Shown here piece by piece: positions 36,873-49,376 of a stretch of DNA of 64,000 nucleotides; within the stretch, counting starts at the first letter, position 1, and each line of letters starts with the position of its first letter. The notes beneath the pieces were generated by a model. That model was not told where the DNA came from and ran no database searches. It saw nothing but the letters and a program-made list of their open reading frames with translations. Made by a program: the position numbers and the translations under genes. This DNA comes from Heterodera schachtii (taxonomy: Eukaryota; Nematoda; Chromadorea; Rhabditida; Heteroderidae): assembly GCA_023374025.1 (NCBI GenBank), contig SIJG01000003.1:1017897-1081896 (forward strand), written 5' to 3'.

Positions 36873-37742
36873 TTTAATTTATTCTAAAAATACAGAAAAT
36901 AATATTTAAAATATTTTTTCCAAGGAAAATTTACTTTTACGAATTTGTTTTTAATTTAAAATAAAAAACAAAAGATTGACTCATGTTACTTAGGGTGGAA
37001 CATAAGTTTTGATACCCAAATTTTTCCAATGTTTAAAAATTCATAACTTTTTTAATTCTTAATAAATTCATTTACTTTCTTTTTTATTTTGTAGCTTGTT
37101 ATGTTCTCTATCATTTCAACTCTTTTTCCCCCATTTTGATTTCATTTAAACAAAATTATAACACAAAAACTAATTTTAGGCATTTTGAACCTTGGTCAAT
37201 TTGAGAATGCATATTTCATTGAAAATGCAAACAAAAAGTCTAATGAAAAGTTATTTTGAGAGAATATAGTTAGGACAATGTTTATGCAAAATTTGAGAAT
37301 TTTTGTTAAAATGTTTGGTTTTTTATGGAAACTCAAAATTTCTCAAGCAGAAAATTTTGACAAATAAAATCAAACTAAAGTTATTTATATGGATTGATAG
37401 TATTTTATTTAGAGTCTCGATTTGCACGCGTTAAACTCAAATTAATTCAACTTAAATTTTAAATAAAAATAAATTTATTTTTATTTACAAAATAAGAAAT
37501 ATATTTCAATAACCATCATTTTCTTCTTTATTTTTAACAAGAAACAATTAAATTTGACTTTTCATTAAAAGCCTCTTTAATATTGTGACAACATTTGGCA
37601 TAATTAAATTTATAAAACATTGGCTGATTTATCAACATTTATTGCCAGATTATGTTCAATAATTAATTTTTATACTTTTCTAAATTTATTCATCTAATAA
37701 CCAATGGTTTTTTTCCATTTTATATTTAAAAATAACAAGCTT
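36873..37742. other. AT-rich intergenic region
   Basis: No exon or repeat recognised apart from A/T runs; ends at the target duplication of the Mutator-like element. Confidence 0.35.
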
Positions 37743-37751
37743 AATCCTTAC

Positions 37752-38508
37752 TAGAGAAAGGCAAAACAACTTTTTTTTAAGAAAAAAATTGTTTCTTCGG
37801 AGATCAACATTTAAATTGTTATTTAATTATTAACAATGTTCATTTTGCCAACAACGTATAAAACAACTTATTTTTAAAATTTTCGTCAATTTTTGAAAAT
37901 TTATTTTAGCAGGAAATATCACTTGGGAGAGAGATAAGGCAAAATGAGAGAGTGCTGAACTTTCAGTACTGGTCAGACAAAACATTTTTGATGAAGGAGG
38001 GTAGAGAAAATAATTTTAAGAGAGAGTGCAATGGGAAGAAAGTATAGTTCCCTTCTTCGCTGATTCCTTCGGTCATAGACGCAGAATCTAATATATTAAT
38101 TTTGCAATGTGTGTGTGTGTGTGTCTCAAAATTTTGAATTTTTTATTGACACGATTGTTTTAGAGATTAAAAAGAGAAGGAGGGGAGGGGGGTGAGAAAG
38201 AGAAAAGAAGAGAGAGAAGAGAGCGGGAGAGAGATAAGAGAAAGAGAAAAGACAGGGAGAGAAAATAGAGCGATAAAAGAAGAGAGAGGGAGAGAAAAGC
38301 ATAGAAAGGAGAAAAGAGAGAGGGAGAGAAAGAAAGAGTAAAGAGAGAGAGAGAGAGAGAAAAGAGAGAGGGAGAAAAAAAAGAAAGAGAGATAATGAGA
38401 GGGAGAAAGAGAGAGATAAAGAAACAAAGTGAAAAGAAGAGAGAGGGAGAGATAAAAGAGGAGAGGGAGAGAGAAAAGAACAGAGAGAGAGAGAGAAGTG
38501 ATAGAGAA

Positions 38509-38561
<53 letters not shown>

Positions 38562-39104
38562 GAAAGAGAAAAAGAAAGCGAAGAGAGCGGGAGAGAGAAA
38601 GAAAGAGCAAAGAGAGAGAGAAAAGAGAAGGAGAGGGAGAAAGTAAAGAGGAGAAAAAAAGTAGAGAGAGAGAGGAGAGAAAAAAGAGTGTGAGTTCAGT
38701 TGGGAGAAATGTGAGAGAAGGATGATAAAAAATTTTTGAATTTTGGCTAGCGCGAGGTGCGCGAGCGAAGCGAGCGCGCCTGTGCTAGTTATCATTATGT
38801 TTCTATTGTCTCTATGTCTTTGAATCTCTTCCGATAGCCTTCTCTATTAAATATTTTTTCTCTGTCTTTCTTCATCAAAAATGTTTTGTATGACTGTGAC
38901 TGAAAGTTCAGCACTTTCTCATTTTGCCTTATCTCTCTCCCAAGTGATATTTCCCGCTAAAATAAATTTTCAAAAATTGAAGGAAATTTTAAAAATAAGT
39001 TGTTTTATACGTTGTTGGCAAAATGCACATTGTTAATAATTAAATAACAACGTGAAGGTTGTTCGCCCGAATAAACTAATAAATAAGTTGTTTTGCCTTT
39101 CTCT
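37752..39104. mobile_element. 1.35-kb Mutator-like element with long inverted repeats and 9-bp target duplication
   Basis: Ends AGAGAAAGGCAAAACAACTT (left) and AAGTTGTTTTGCCTTTCTCT (right). AATCCTTAC flanks both sides (37743-37751 and 39105-39113). The inverted repeats extend about 250 bp, including CACTTGGGAGAGAGATAAGG near 37920 and its complement near 38940. The interior is a 570-bp purine tract, then a GCGCGAGGTGCGCGAGCGAA patch. No transposase, so non-autonomous. Confidence 0.85.
38160..38735 (+). repeat. (GA)n-type polypurine tract
   Basis: About 570 bp of GAGAGA/GGGAGA/AAGAGA with very few pyrimidines. Long open frames on both strands (Ser/Leu-rich and Arg/Glu-rich) are low-complexity shadows. 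A (GT)8 run lies just upstream at 38107-38123. Confidence 0.9.
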
Positions 39105-39113
39105 AATCCTTAC

Positions 39114-41829
39114 AATTAATCTTTTCAAAATCATAATCTTTCGCCAAAAATTAAATCTAAATTTAGCTTTTCATTTGTTTTTATTTTAAAAGTTTTTTAC
39201 AAATTGATTTAGGGAAAATAATAAATTTACACTGTATAATTCTTTATTTCCTTTAAATTTATTCCTAAAACTTGCATGAATAAAGATTTTAATAACTGGA
39301 CAATGAATTAGTTTTTCAAAATAATAAATTAGTTTTAATAAATAATTATAAATTATTTTTCAAATTTAATAATCCAAACATTGCAATTACTTGCTTTTGT
39401 TAATGTAATCGCTTTTATTTTAAAAATGATTATTTCCCTTGTTATGATCAAAGTTTTCGAAAAATTATAATTAATTTTTTCAAAAAAGTTTTAACAAAAT
39501 TTTAGCATTTTTCACCAAATTTTCATTAGATTGATAAATTTTCTGAGTTACTTAACAATCTTTCTAATTTATTATTATTTATTTATTGCAATTGGCTTTA
39601 CTTTTTATTCATCTAAACTTTTTTTAATTTTCTTGTTTACTATTTCAATTTACGTAAGAATTTAGATTTTTTGTCTCGTATAAAGAGAATATCATTATGT
39701 TTATCCACGTGCCGTAATCCAGAGCTTCAACACACCAGGTGCGGTTTCTGTAAATAAAACTTCGCTTAAGGGGGGCGAAAAAAAAGTTTTTCAAAAAGAA
39801 AACAAATTTATTATAATTAAAAGTAATAATTTTGGTTTTTTAATTAGTTTTTTCGCGTATATATAAATTGTTGCCAATTTAGATGCATTATTTCAGTTAT
39901 TAATCTATTTTTATGCGATATGCGGGCCGAAATCAAATGTGATTGGCTGTTAAAAATTTCTCAAATTTTTATTCATAATTACATTAATTTAAGAATATAA
40001 ATAGTCTTTTGCTTACTCATTTGTCAATTATATAATTTATTTATTTTTAGTATAATTATTTTTTAAAGTTGTTATAATTTTTAATATCGTTTCAATAAAA
40101 GTGCTTTTATTAATTTTGGAGTGCCGAAAGATGCCAAATCGAATTATTCTTTAATTCGTCATTGGATTTAGATGTTCCTTGCTGGAACATATTCAGCTGA
40201 CAGTTTTTCAATTAACAAAAAATTGTTTAAATTCAATTTTCATCTGGGAAATTTTTTTTTGCCAAAAAATACAACAGAAAAACTAAGACTTTCTTTTTTT
40301 TCTCTTTCTCTCCCCTTCTCGTCTCTCTCTCTCTCTCCTCCTTTTCTCTCCTCTTTCGCTCTCTTATTTCTATCTTATTATCTCACCATTTCTTTAGTCT
40401 CTCACTCTCTCTTTCTCCACTTGTCTAATTTAACTCTTTCTCCCATCCATTTTCCACATCATTAGGCATTTTCAAAGTAACGCACAGATGGACGCTCACC
40501 AACCAATTGAGAGCAGCAGCAGCAGTTAGTCAACGAAGGACAAAAATTCCTTCATTCCTTTCATCGATTTGACAAATTTTTTGGTTTAGTAACGAAATAT
40601 AAGGCAAATTAAATAAACAATAAAATAAAATATTTTAAAACTTTAAAATATAAATTTACACCAAATAAATAATGATTCAAATAACAATACCTAATCAACA
40701 ATAACCTTTTTGGTTGCATTTTTTCGTATTAAATCATAAAAATTTTACACTTTTTTCGGGGGCATTAGTTAAGACCTGATTGTATTTGACTTAATTTAGA
40801 ACCACAAAAAATCAAAGCGCAAATTTTTAAATTAGTTATTTTGTTCTAATAAGTACATAAAATGAGTTATTGAAAGTTTATTTTCATTTTGTTCAAAGCG
40901 CTTTTTCCAAAAACATCCTGTCACCCAGGTTATCCATTTTGGCCTGTCTCGAACCCCGGACCCGAATTTGAAGAAAAATTCTAAAAATCCCAAATTTTGG
41001 AAATTCAAATTGTCGACTGCCAAATATAATTAAAATATATGTAAAAAACAATTTTGAAATTTTACAACCACTTAAAATTTGGAATATTTCTTTGCATTTT
41101 AAAACTAAGTATGACTAAATACTCACATTGATTTTTATGGTGCAAATCGTTAACAATATCCCGTCGAGCCTGTCGACAATGCCCAACTCAAAATCCCTTA
41201 TTTAATTTTAATTGCGACCCAATTCCATAAATCTTTATTTTTTGAAATCACAATTAAATTTTAAAAGTTTTCCCGGTTGTGCCTATAACACTACAGTACA
41301 TAAACTCTCAATTTTAGAATTTTTCAGTATAAATTTCGTATTCGTGTTTTTAATGCTTTTGATGTTTGTGTTTCCAACCTGTTTTATTTATTTTTATTCG
41401 AAACATCTCTCTAAAAATAAGTGGAGAGGAAAAAAATGAAAAAAATATAAAAAGTTTAAGAAAAGTGACAATATGACCTAACTACAAAATGTAAACTGTA
41501 ATAACATGTTCTGAATATGAAGCCGCGCATATTTATTAAAAGATTTATTTTCATATGAAAAAACGGACGATATTTGTTTAATATAAAATGCGTTTTACTT
41601 GAAACGATAAATAAAGTAATTTTGATTTTTGAAAATTTAACCAAAAAGAAAAATGTAAATACTATTTACAATTTACAAGCAAATAAATATTAATATTATC
41701 TTTAATTTACTAATGTTTTTGAAAGATATCCTTAGAAATTTAAACAAAACAAAATATAATAAATGAACATCAATAAAATCCATTCAATGCATATGATAAT
41801 AAAAAATAAAATCACTTTGCCTTATTCTG
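39114..41829. other. AT-rich region, one weak exon-like patch
   Basis: About 39680-39960 resembles 35190-35390 (shared ATATCAATATGCTTATCCACGTG and a GCGATATGCGGGCCGAAAT-like block). Near 40315-40465 a CT-rich tract ends in CATCATTAG, followed by a GC-richer stretch (40472-40530) that can read FKVTHRWTLTNQLRAAAA before a GTTAGT donor, or MDAHQPIESSSSS from an ATG in another frame. Neither is secure. Confidence 0.3.
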
Positions 41830-42130
41830 GTTAATTCTTATAGAATGATTATCTGAAATAAATTTTCGTTAAAGTAAAGCAGGTGAGCGGAGAACAATGT
41901 GCCGTTTTAGAAAGAAACCAATAGTCAGTCTACACGAGATGAAAGAGGAACCAATGGAAGACACTACGGTGGAACTGCCGGTTGTCCAAGGACGCTGAAG
42001 AACTAAGACCGATAAGCATTTTATTTGTGAAATTTTTTCTTATAAACATCTAAGTTATTAAATGACAAAAGCTGCTTCATGAAATAACAAATATCTTAAA
42101 ATAAAAAAAATAAAATTGGATAACAAAATA
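41830..42130 (+). repeat. 300-bp dispersed block, copy 1, with a 33-aa ORF
   Basis: Over about 250 bp this is almost identical to 51435-51740, 9.6 kb away, while the flanks are unrelated. ATG at 41897 opens a 33-aa frame (MCRFRKKPIVSLHEMKEEPM...) to TGA at 41998. The opposite strand has a strong acceptor (TCTTAGTTCTTCAG) and also reads open. Either a duplicated exon with its flanks or a small transposed unit; no inverted repeats or target duplication seen. Confidence 0.6.
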
Positions 42131-44089
42131 TTTGACCAAAAATTTAAATTACAAAAGCATAAATATTTAAGATAATGAAGAAACATAATTAAAAACGTCA
42201 AATTCTAAGTCTAATATTTTCATCAACATAAAGAGAAAAATATTTGAACTATATAACCATAATTTTACACGAAGAATACGGCGCAAGAAAAATAATTACC
42301 AATAAAATAGAATATTATTTTAAATTAAAAAATCGGTATTAATGTTACAAAAATTGATTTTAAAAATCTCTAGAAAACATGAGAAGAAAAATAATTGGAA
42401 ATATTAAATTTTTAGGCGCTATCAAAATTTCTTAAATCAATTATTTAAAGCCATTTTGATGAATTTATTTTTGATATTATGTCATCTGTTTTTTCAGTTT
42501 TTGGTGAAAAAAATCAGTTTAAAAATAAATAAATGCATGCATTAAAATGCAAGAAACGTAAAACAAACACAAAATTTAAAAAAGATTATACATGTAAAAG
42601 ATACTTTGTAAAATTAAAAAATAGGTCATATTAAATTTATTATTAAAAAAATTATTAAAAGATGTATGAAAATATATTTCACTTTTCGTCATGAAACGAC
42701 CAAAGATAATCATAACTTAAAGCCACTTTTAAAAAAATCATAAATTAAAAAAAAATCTTAATAGTTCCTTCTTAAAAGGGACAGAGAACTTAAATTCCGA
42801 GTCCGCTAAAATACTTGAAGGTGTATTCATTAATTTGTATCACATAAAAGTACGGCAAAACACTTTCTCACAATGAACCTGAATACGAGACAAACTGTTT
42901 TAAATATTGCAAATTATTCTAGAAATAAAAAGGCGTTCGTTCTCTTTATGATTGTAAATTTTTACAAATAAAATTTTAAAAAGATAAAAACTACCCAATA
43001 ATAATCAAAAAAATTATATTCTCTTATCTAATTTTTTTAAAATATTTTATCTAGAAATAAATAAAATTTTAAAATTACTATTAGAAAGTCATGAAAGAAA
43101 CATAAAAATATAAAAACTAAACAATCTTACAATTGTAACACAAAATGATGAAAATAAGTATTCTAAGAATTAATAAGGGATCAAAACGATGAAAGAAGTG
43201 CTAATTCGAAACATTTTTTGAAAGGAACAACTTTGCAATATTATTAAAAACTACAAGTTTATTTACTTTATAAAAAAATCATATGACTGGAATAATATAT
43301 CAACGGATGTGTCTGTTGCGTGGACAATTACTTGTAATTTTTGGAATGTTTTTAAACGAATAATAATTAACATTAAATAAAAATTGAAATAGTAATAAAA
43401 GCTATTTTTGAAAGTGAATAGTTATATTGTTGAGCAGTATGTAATTGGGCTATAAACAATTCGGTAAAGTGAAACCGACAAATAAACATTTATAATAAAT
43501 AATTGAGAATTCGGAAAATGAAATTATCTTTTTGTCATAGAATGATGAACATAATGCAAAAATTTTATTAAAATTAAAAAAACAATATTTAAAAATAATA
43601 ATTCTATAATAAAAAAATGAACACATTCGGTATTTTTAAACTCATCTCGGCGAAGAGAATCTATAAATACCAAAGATTCATAATTCTGTGACTTTATGCA
43701 AATGAAAATATATTATTAATTTAATAATAAATTGCGCTATTATTATTTATACTAAGTTTATATTAAAATTGTATAAAAAATTCAAATATTCTTAATTTTT
43801 GAGAAATAGCGGCGTTAATTTAAATATTGAATTTTTAAAAAATTATCTGGTAAATTGTTAAAATAGATAAAAGATTAAATTGCAGTGAAAATGCATATTT
43901 TGTTTTATAAACTAATATATAAAATAAAATGAAGGAATGAATTTAAGAGAGAGTGAAAAGTGGAAGCAATATTTTTATCAAAGAATTCCGAATTTTACAC
44001 TAAAAATTCCAAAAGATTTACATAAATAATTGACAAAATCACAAACACCATTATTTAAAATTTAATACTTGATTACTTCAGAAAAAATT
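42131..44089. other. AT desert
   Basis: About 80 percent A+T by eye. No exon, element or array recognised beyond short runs. Confidence 0.4.
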
Positions 44090-45196
44090 GGCTCTAATGC
44101 ACTTTATGAGTCCAATCGACTTTTATGAGTCCAATTGAGTTTTATGAGTCCGAAGGTATTTTATGAGTCCAATCAACTGAAAATTCTTCGTTTTTATACA
44201 ATAACTAGAGACCGGATTTTGAGGCATATGCCTTTTTTTTTTTTGCTAACTTGCTACGGCCTAATATGCACGAAAAACGAGTTTTTAACTTGGTTTGAAG
44301 CTTCTAGCTTGAACTTTTTTGTGCCTTTTTTTGCCTTTTGGTGCCTTATGCCGGGCACGTAATTTTGGTGCCTTTTTTGCCTTTTGGTGCCTTTTTTCAT
44401 GCCTTTTTCAGGATTTTTGGAAGAAAATGGAAAATTTTTTAATTTTTTGCAATTTTTCTTATCGTATTCTTACAACTTCCAAAAAAATTTTTCCGGCGGC
44501 GCCTATCGGCACCGCCGGGACCCCCAAAAAATTGTCATTTTTTCGGAGCTAAAATTTTTCTACCCGGTTATGAAATTGAATTGTTGATATAACATAGAAG
44601 AAAAAAAATTTGATGACCAGAAGAGCAAAAAAAAAAAAAAAAGGTCTCTTGGTAAATTTTTTGCTAGAAAAATGTTGAATATTTGGTGCCTTTTTCCATT
44701 TTTTCGTGCTTTTTTTGCCATTTTTGTATTTTTTTTATGCCTTTTTTCACATTTTTGGTGCCTTTTTAGGTGCCTATTTGAGAAATTTTCGTGCCTAAAA
44801 GTCCGGTCTCTAACAATAACTTTGTTCATGATCGAACAAACCCTATCTTCTTGGTATCATTCGAAAGCACAAAGTCAGAATAATGTAATAATAAATACGA
44901 GAAAACAAGAGAATTCTAATACTTGAAGAAAGTTACAAACGAAAATAATCAACAATTACTTAATTAATCATATCTTTTTTGGTAATTGCCTAAACACTGC
45001 GATTTTATATATTTTAGATTCGTTAGACTTTGTGCTTTCGAATGATACCAAAGATTGGGTTTGTTCGAATACGAACAAAGTTATTGTATAGAAAGCAGGT
45101 ATTGTCAGTTGATTGGACTCATAAAAATACGTTTGGACTCATAAAACTCGATTGGACTCATAAAAGTCGATTGGACTCATAAAGTGCATTAGAGCC
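44090..45196. mobile_element. Foldback element with TTATGAGTCCAAT word arms (hAT inserted inside)
   Basis: The left arm begins GGCTCTAATGCACTTTATGA and the right arm ends in its exact complement. Each arm has four units of about 19 bp built on TTTATGAGTCCAATCGAC. Inward of the words both arms carry ATAACTTTGTTC, then 20 bases further on TTCTTGGTATCATTCGAAAGC or close variants. Without the nested insertion the element is about 490 bp. No target duplication recognised. Confidence 0.8.
44206..44812. mobile_element. 607-bp hAT-like non-autonomous element, nested
   Basis: Inverted ends TAGAGACCGGA / TCCGGTCTCTA. Perfect 8-bp duplication ACAATAAC at 44198-44205 and 44813-44820. The interior is T-rich with repeated GTGCCTTTTTTGCC words and holds a perfect dispersed palindrome (44493-44518). 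It sits in the left arm of the foldback 44090-45196, so it arrived later. Confidence 0.9.
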
Positions 45197-45483
45197 GAAA
45201 AATCAATATACAAAAATTAAAAATACTTTTCATTCAATTAGAAAAAACAGCTAAACGAATCTCTGAAATTGAATTGAAAATGTTGAATTTAATTTATCAA
45301 GGTTTTAACTAAAAAATTAACAAATTAAAATCGAAAAGAAACAACTGGAACGGATTCGGTCAGATAAATAAACCAATCCATCTAAACTTTTATTATAAAG
45401 TAATAGATGAACCGAAGACATAATTAAGATATTTCATCTATTTATAACTTATATTTACATATTAATCCGTTTTTGATCCAAAA

Positions 45484-45600
45484 TTGCTACATTCGAAAAT
45501 TAGGACTTTCGACTTTTTGTTCGAGTTCGGTCCTGAGTTCGGAATTTGCCGAAATGAATACAGGATTCGTAATCAGGGACCTAAAAACCCAAGGATTTTT
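45484..45600 (+). repeat. Dispersed 120-bp repeat, copy 1
   Basis: Shares with 46255-46375 and 63438-63555 the blocks TTCGAAAATT..GGACTTTCGA, TTCGGAATT.GCCGAAATG and GTAATCAGGGACCT. Copies are well diverged. Function unknown; probably part of a transposon family. Confidence 0.65.
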
Positions 45601-45681
45601 TTTTATGACAATAACTTTGAAAGATTAAGCATGCAATATAAAAGCAAATTTCTATAAGAACATTGTTCTGAATTCTGAACT

Positions 45682-45830
45682 AGGGTTGCTCCCCGACCCC
45701 TCGGGGGGCAAAATGTCGGGTGCCGGGGACCATCGTGTGGCACATACCGGGGGTCGGGTCGGTGGGGGGGGGGGGGGTGGCTAAATTGTCGGGGGTCGGG
45801 GACCCCCATCGGGTAGTGTTGAACAAAAAT
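45682..45830. mobile_element. GC-rich inverted-repeat element with a run of 14 G
   Basis: TAGGGTTGCTCCCCGACCCC at the left and GGGGTCGGGGACCCCCATCG...TAGTGTTGA at the right form imperfect inverted ends. The interior has GTCGGG words and a run of 14 G (45764-45777). The left end fits the hAT pattern. Target duplication not clear. Confidence 0.45.
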
Positions 45831-46254
45831 TTTTTTAACGAAAAACCAATTTTTCTTTTTAAAAGCTCGTAAATCTTACTTTTTTGTCACTTTAATCATC
45901 TGATTCAAATTCATTCTTTGGCGCCAGTAAAAGTGCGTACAATTTGGCATTTTATAATATGGCAATCCGAAGCACCAAAAATTTTCAGAAATCGAAATGG
46001 AATTTCGAGGCTCAAAAATTTTAATCTCAAAATTTGAAAATTTATCGGTGCGCTTTTCAAAAACCTTTTTCTAAACTTGGGGTGGAGGGATGTGGTCAGG
46101 CGTTGCCGACCGGCGCCGCCGGGAAACTTTTTTGAAAATGAGTATAATTTGTTAAGAGAATTTTCTCAAAAAATTGTCCAAATTTTGTGATTTTTGAGCA
46201 TTCTAAAAGCCTTCAATTCTTCATTAAGAGATCATTTATGTCGTTTTTGAATCA

Positions 46255-46375
46255 AAAATGCTAAATCCGAAAATTTGGACTTTCGAATTTTTGTTTGAAT
46301 TCGGTTTTGTGGTTCGGAATTGGCCGAAATGCATGTTTGATCCGTAATCAGGGACCTCGAAAGCCAAAGGAACTT
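46255..46375 (+). repeat. Dispersed 120-bp repeat, copy 2
   Basis: Second copy of the family at 45484-45600, followed within 40 bp by the TGACGCATT word pair. Confidence 0.65.
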
Positions 46376-47975
46376 GTTTTTATAATTTCACTGAAGCATT
46401 TTATACTGACGCATTTTCCAATGACGCATTATTCGGGAGCCAATAAACGCAAAAATATTAAATATTAATTACCTAACTAATTGTTTTAAATAGAATATTC
46501 AAAGCTAAACAATAATTTAAACCAAAAAATTAATGATATAGAACTTAACTCATTTTTTAGCAATCGAGAAATTATACAGTCAGATTTTAAAAATTATCAT
46601 CTGTATATATTTTTCTTAAAATAATTTGGTAACTTTAGCGAATGAACTTGGAAACTTTAAACCGGTCATTCTTGACACTTTTAGACTCTTCTTGGAAAAC
46701 ATTTAAGTCAAATTTCTAAAAATTATCATCTAATTGTAAGCATATAATTTTTTGCCAAACAATTTAATAAAAAAATTAAATGGACTAATGAATTCCGTTA
46801 TCTGATTTTTGAATCTTGATTTAATTTAAATATAACATTAAAAAAAAACGATGCTAAAATTTAAAATCAACAATATAATGAATCCATAAAGCTTTATATG
46901 ATTAAAAATAGTGTAGTAAACTAATTCATGGAATTGTAATTGAAAAAATAACAAAAAATATATTTTTTATTTTTTTATAAAAATTTTTAAAAGCAAGAAA
47001 TAAAAATGTTGAAAATATTACATTGATTCAAAATTAATTTAAAAAATATCACAAACTTGAAAATAAATCTATTAAATATAATTGTAATGAAATTCCGTTA
47101 TAAATTCCGTAAACTGATTTTATGTCATTATTTAAATTTTATAGTTATAAAAATATTCTCTTGATAAAGTCTAAAAGCTTTAACTTTTACACCAATACTA
47201 AAATAAAATTTATATTTCATGCGACATAAAAGCAAATAGTCAATTTATCAATGTGCTTTCCTTAAAATTTTAACACATTTTAATAATAATAATAAAAAGG
47301 AATTTATTAAAGTATAATTTAATAATAACCAACGCCATGAAAAAAAGGAGAATTTAATAGCATGATCAAGCGTCATTTAATTTCTAATTTCTATTTAACA
47401 TAGATTAATTCTTAATCTTTTTAACCATTCATCGGCTGCGTCGCAGCAACATCAGGTCCGTGTGAACACCACATGGAGCTGGTCCATGAAAGCATGATTA
47501 TTCACAATTTACAAAAAATTATAAAGAAAAAAACAAATTTTAAAATAGAACGAAAATTAAAACAATTATAGTTAAATTAACTTTAAAATACAAATAAATT
47601 CATTTATTTTTAATTCAGGCATCTATATATTATTTTTAATTTACTCACTCATTGAATCGAAAAGTTATTGATTTTGAAGATGAAAATTTTATACAATAAA
47701 TATATCAAAATACTGATTTTTAATATAAAATCAGTTTTAATATTATTTATATATGGAATAACCTTTTACTAAATTTAAATAAAAAATTTAAAAAATTATA
47801 ATTAAATGCTCAAAGTTTCAATGCAATTGCCAATATTGCCCAAAGGCCTTCTCCGATCATTTCGGCCCCATACGAATTGTATTTTTTTAAATTGCAAATA
47901 CAGTTATTTTTGACTTATTTTAACAAGTACCATTGTTTATTATATATTTTGCAAATTTTGGCTCATAGTAATAAT

Positions 47976-48561
47976 TAGGGATGCGATTTTTAGTGATTTA
48001 ACTAATTTTTTTGCTTAATTGTTTTGAAGAAAGGAGCTCAAAAAACGCATTTCTGCGTTGAAATTTTTTATCTGGACGTCATTTTTCGTCACTAGAAATC
48101 ACTATTTTGGCGCTTCGTCACTAAAATAGTGAAAAGTCACTATTTGGTGTTTTGTCACTATTTTTTCACTATTTCAACATTTTTTGGAAAATTTCTCAAC
48201 AAAAATGCAATAAAAACGAAAAATGCACCCCTAAGAAACGATCTAAAATTTTTAAAAAATACCCTCCTAAGAAATAAAAAAAAATTTCTCTAAAATTTAT
48301 CCTCCAAAATTTTTTTTCTTGACAAATTTTTGATTTAAAAAATGCCAATATTTGCTAAGAAATTATTAGACATGAATGTACCTCAATTCAACTGCAACAG
48401 TTAATAAAAATTATTTTTTTTACTCAATTTTGGCTAAAAATTATGTCACTATTGTCACTATTTCAGACTTTTTGTCACTATTTTCTCACTATTTTGGCAT
48501 TTTTACTCACTATTTTAGTTAACTATTTCGGGATTTTTTGTCACTAAAAGTCGCATCCCTA
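47976..48561. mobile_element. 586-bp hAT-like non-autonomous element
   Basis: Ends TAGGGATGCGATTTTTAGTG and CACTAAAAGTCGCATCCCTA, almost perfect inverted repeats. Exact 8-bp duplication GTAATAAT at 47968-47975 and 48562-48569. The interior is full of GTCACTATTT words. No transposase frame. The intact duplication suggests a fairly recent insertion. Confidence 0.92.
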
Positions 48562-48569
48562 GTAATAAT

Positions 48570-49376
48570 ATAAATGGTTTAGAACAAAAATGGCATAATA
48601 TAATAATATCTGATAAATCAATTTTAATATGATATAAAGTTATTACCTAATTATTAAATGAGTCTTTATCAGGTTATTCACACTGAATGCGGTAGGTGAT
48701 TGTCAAAAAATATATGTCTTTAACTATTCTAAAGGTGAAATGGAAATTATTTATTACAATTTAAATAGAAATTATAAAGAAAATTTTATTTGTAAATAAT
48801 TTAAATTGGCATAATATAATACCTGTAAAAGCAATTTTATATCTTCTTCTAAAGTTTTTATTTAAATACTAATTAGACAATTTTAATTTATATTCTTTTA
48901 AAATATTTATTAGCGTAACAACAACGGTATTTTTTGTTCCCGAACCAAAATTTATTAAAATGAGAGACAATTCTACTACATCTACCTAAGCTGACTAATC
49001 GAAACATATATATAAAAAATTATTAGTAAAATAAAAAATATTATAAAGTAAAAGGTAAAGAAAAAATACTATAATTAAAACAGCGTAAAATTAAAGCCAA
49101 TTTTTAAAAAATATAAAACTGTTAATTTTTTTAATAATGAAAATTCGATCAGTTCTGTAGGAAAAAATCTTTTCGAATGAAAAAAGCCAATTTAAAATTC
49201 TTTAATTAAATTATTTTTACAGTTGCAGAAATATAAAAAAATCATTTTCAGTTATGGTTGAACTCCAGCGGGAAACCTTATACTTTAAAATTTGAAAATA
49301 AAATTAAAAAATTAAATTAAAAAATAAAATAAAACAAAAATTAATTAAACATTATTTTCAGTATTTTGTGAACAAA
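48570..49376. other. AT desert with one weak exon-like patch
   Basis: At about 49245-49275 a TTTTCAG acceptor precedes a short frame (MVELQRETLYFKI, plus strand). Otherwise nothing recognised. Confidence 0.25.

Larger units (their letters stand above)
45197..47975. other. Repeat-bearing AT-rich region
   Basis: Besides the two 120-bp repeat copies, the GC-rich element and a palindrome copy (46097-46122), it has a TGACGCATT word pair near 46411-46432. A GC-richer island at about 47430-47495 reads on the minus strand from an ATG as MLSWTSSMWCSHGPDVAATQ up to a GGTTAAA donor, but also opens on the plus strand. It may be a first exon; unproven. Confidence 0.3.

Noticed and set aside
38160..38795. 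211-aa Ser/Leu-rich frame (minus) and Arg/Glu-rich frames (plus)
   Set aside because: They are translations of a (GA)n polypurine tract; low complexity and open in several frames at once.
44135..44926. Overlapping frames rich in Phe, Cys, Leu and Trp
   Set aside because: They lie within the nested hAT-like element and arise from GTGCCTTTTTTGCC words.
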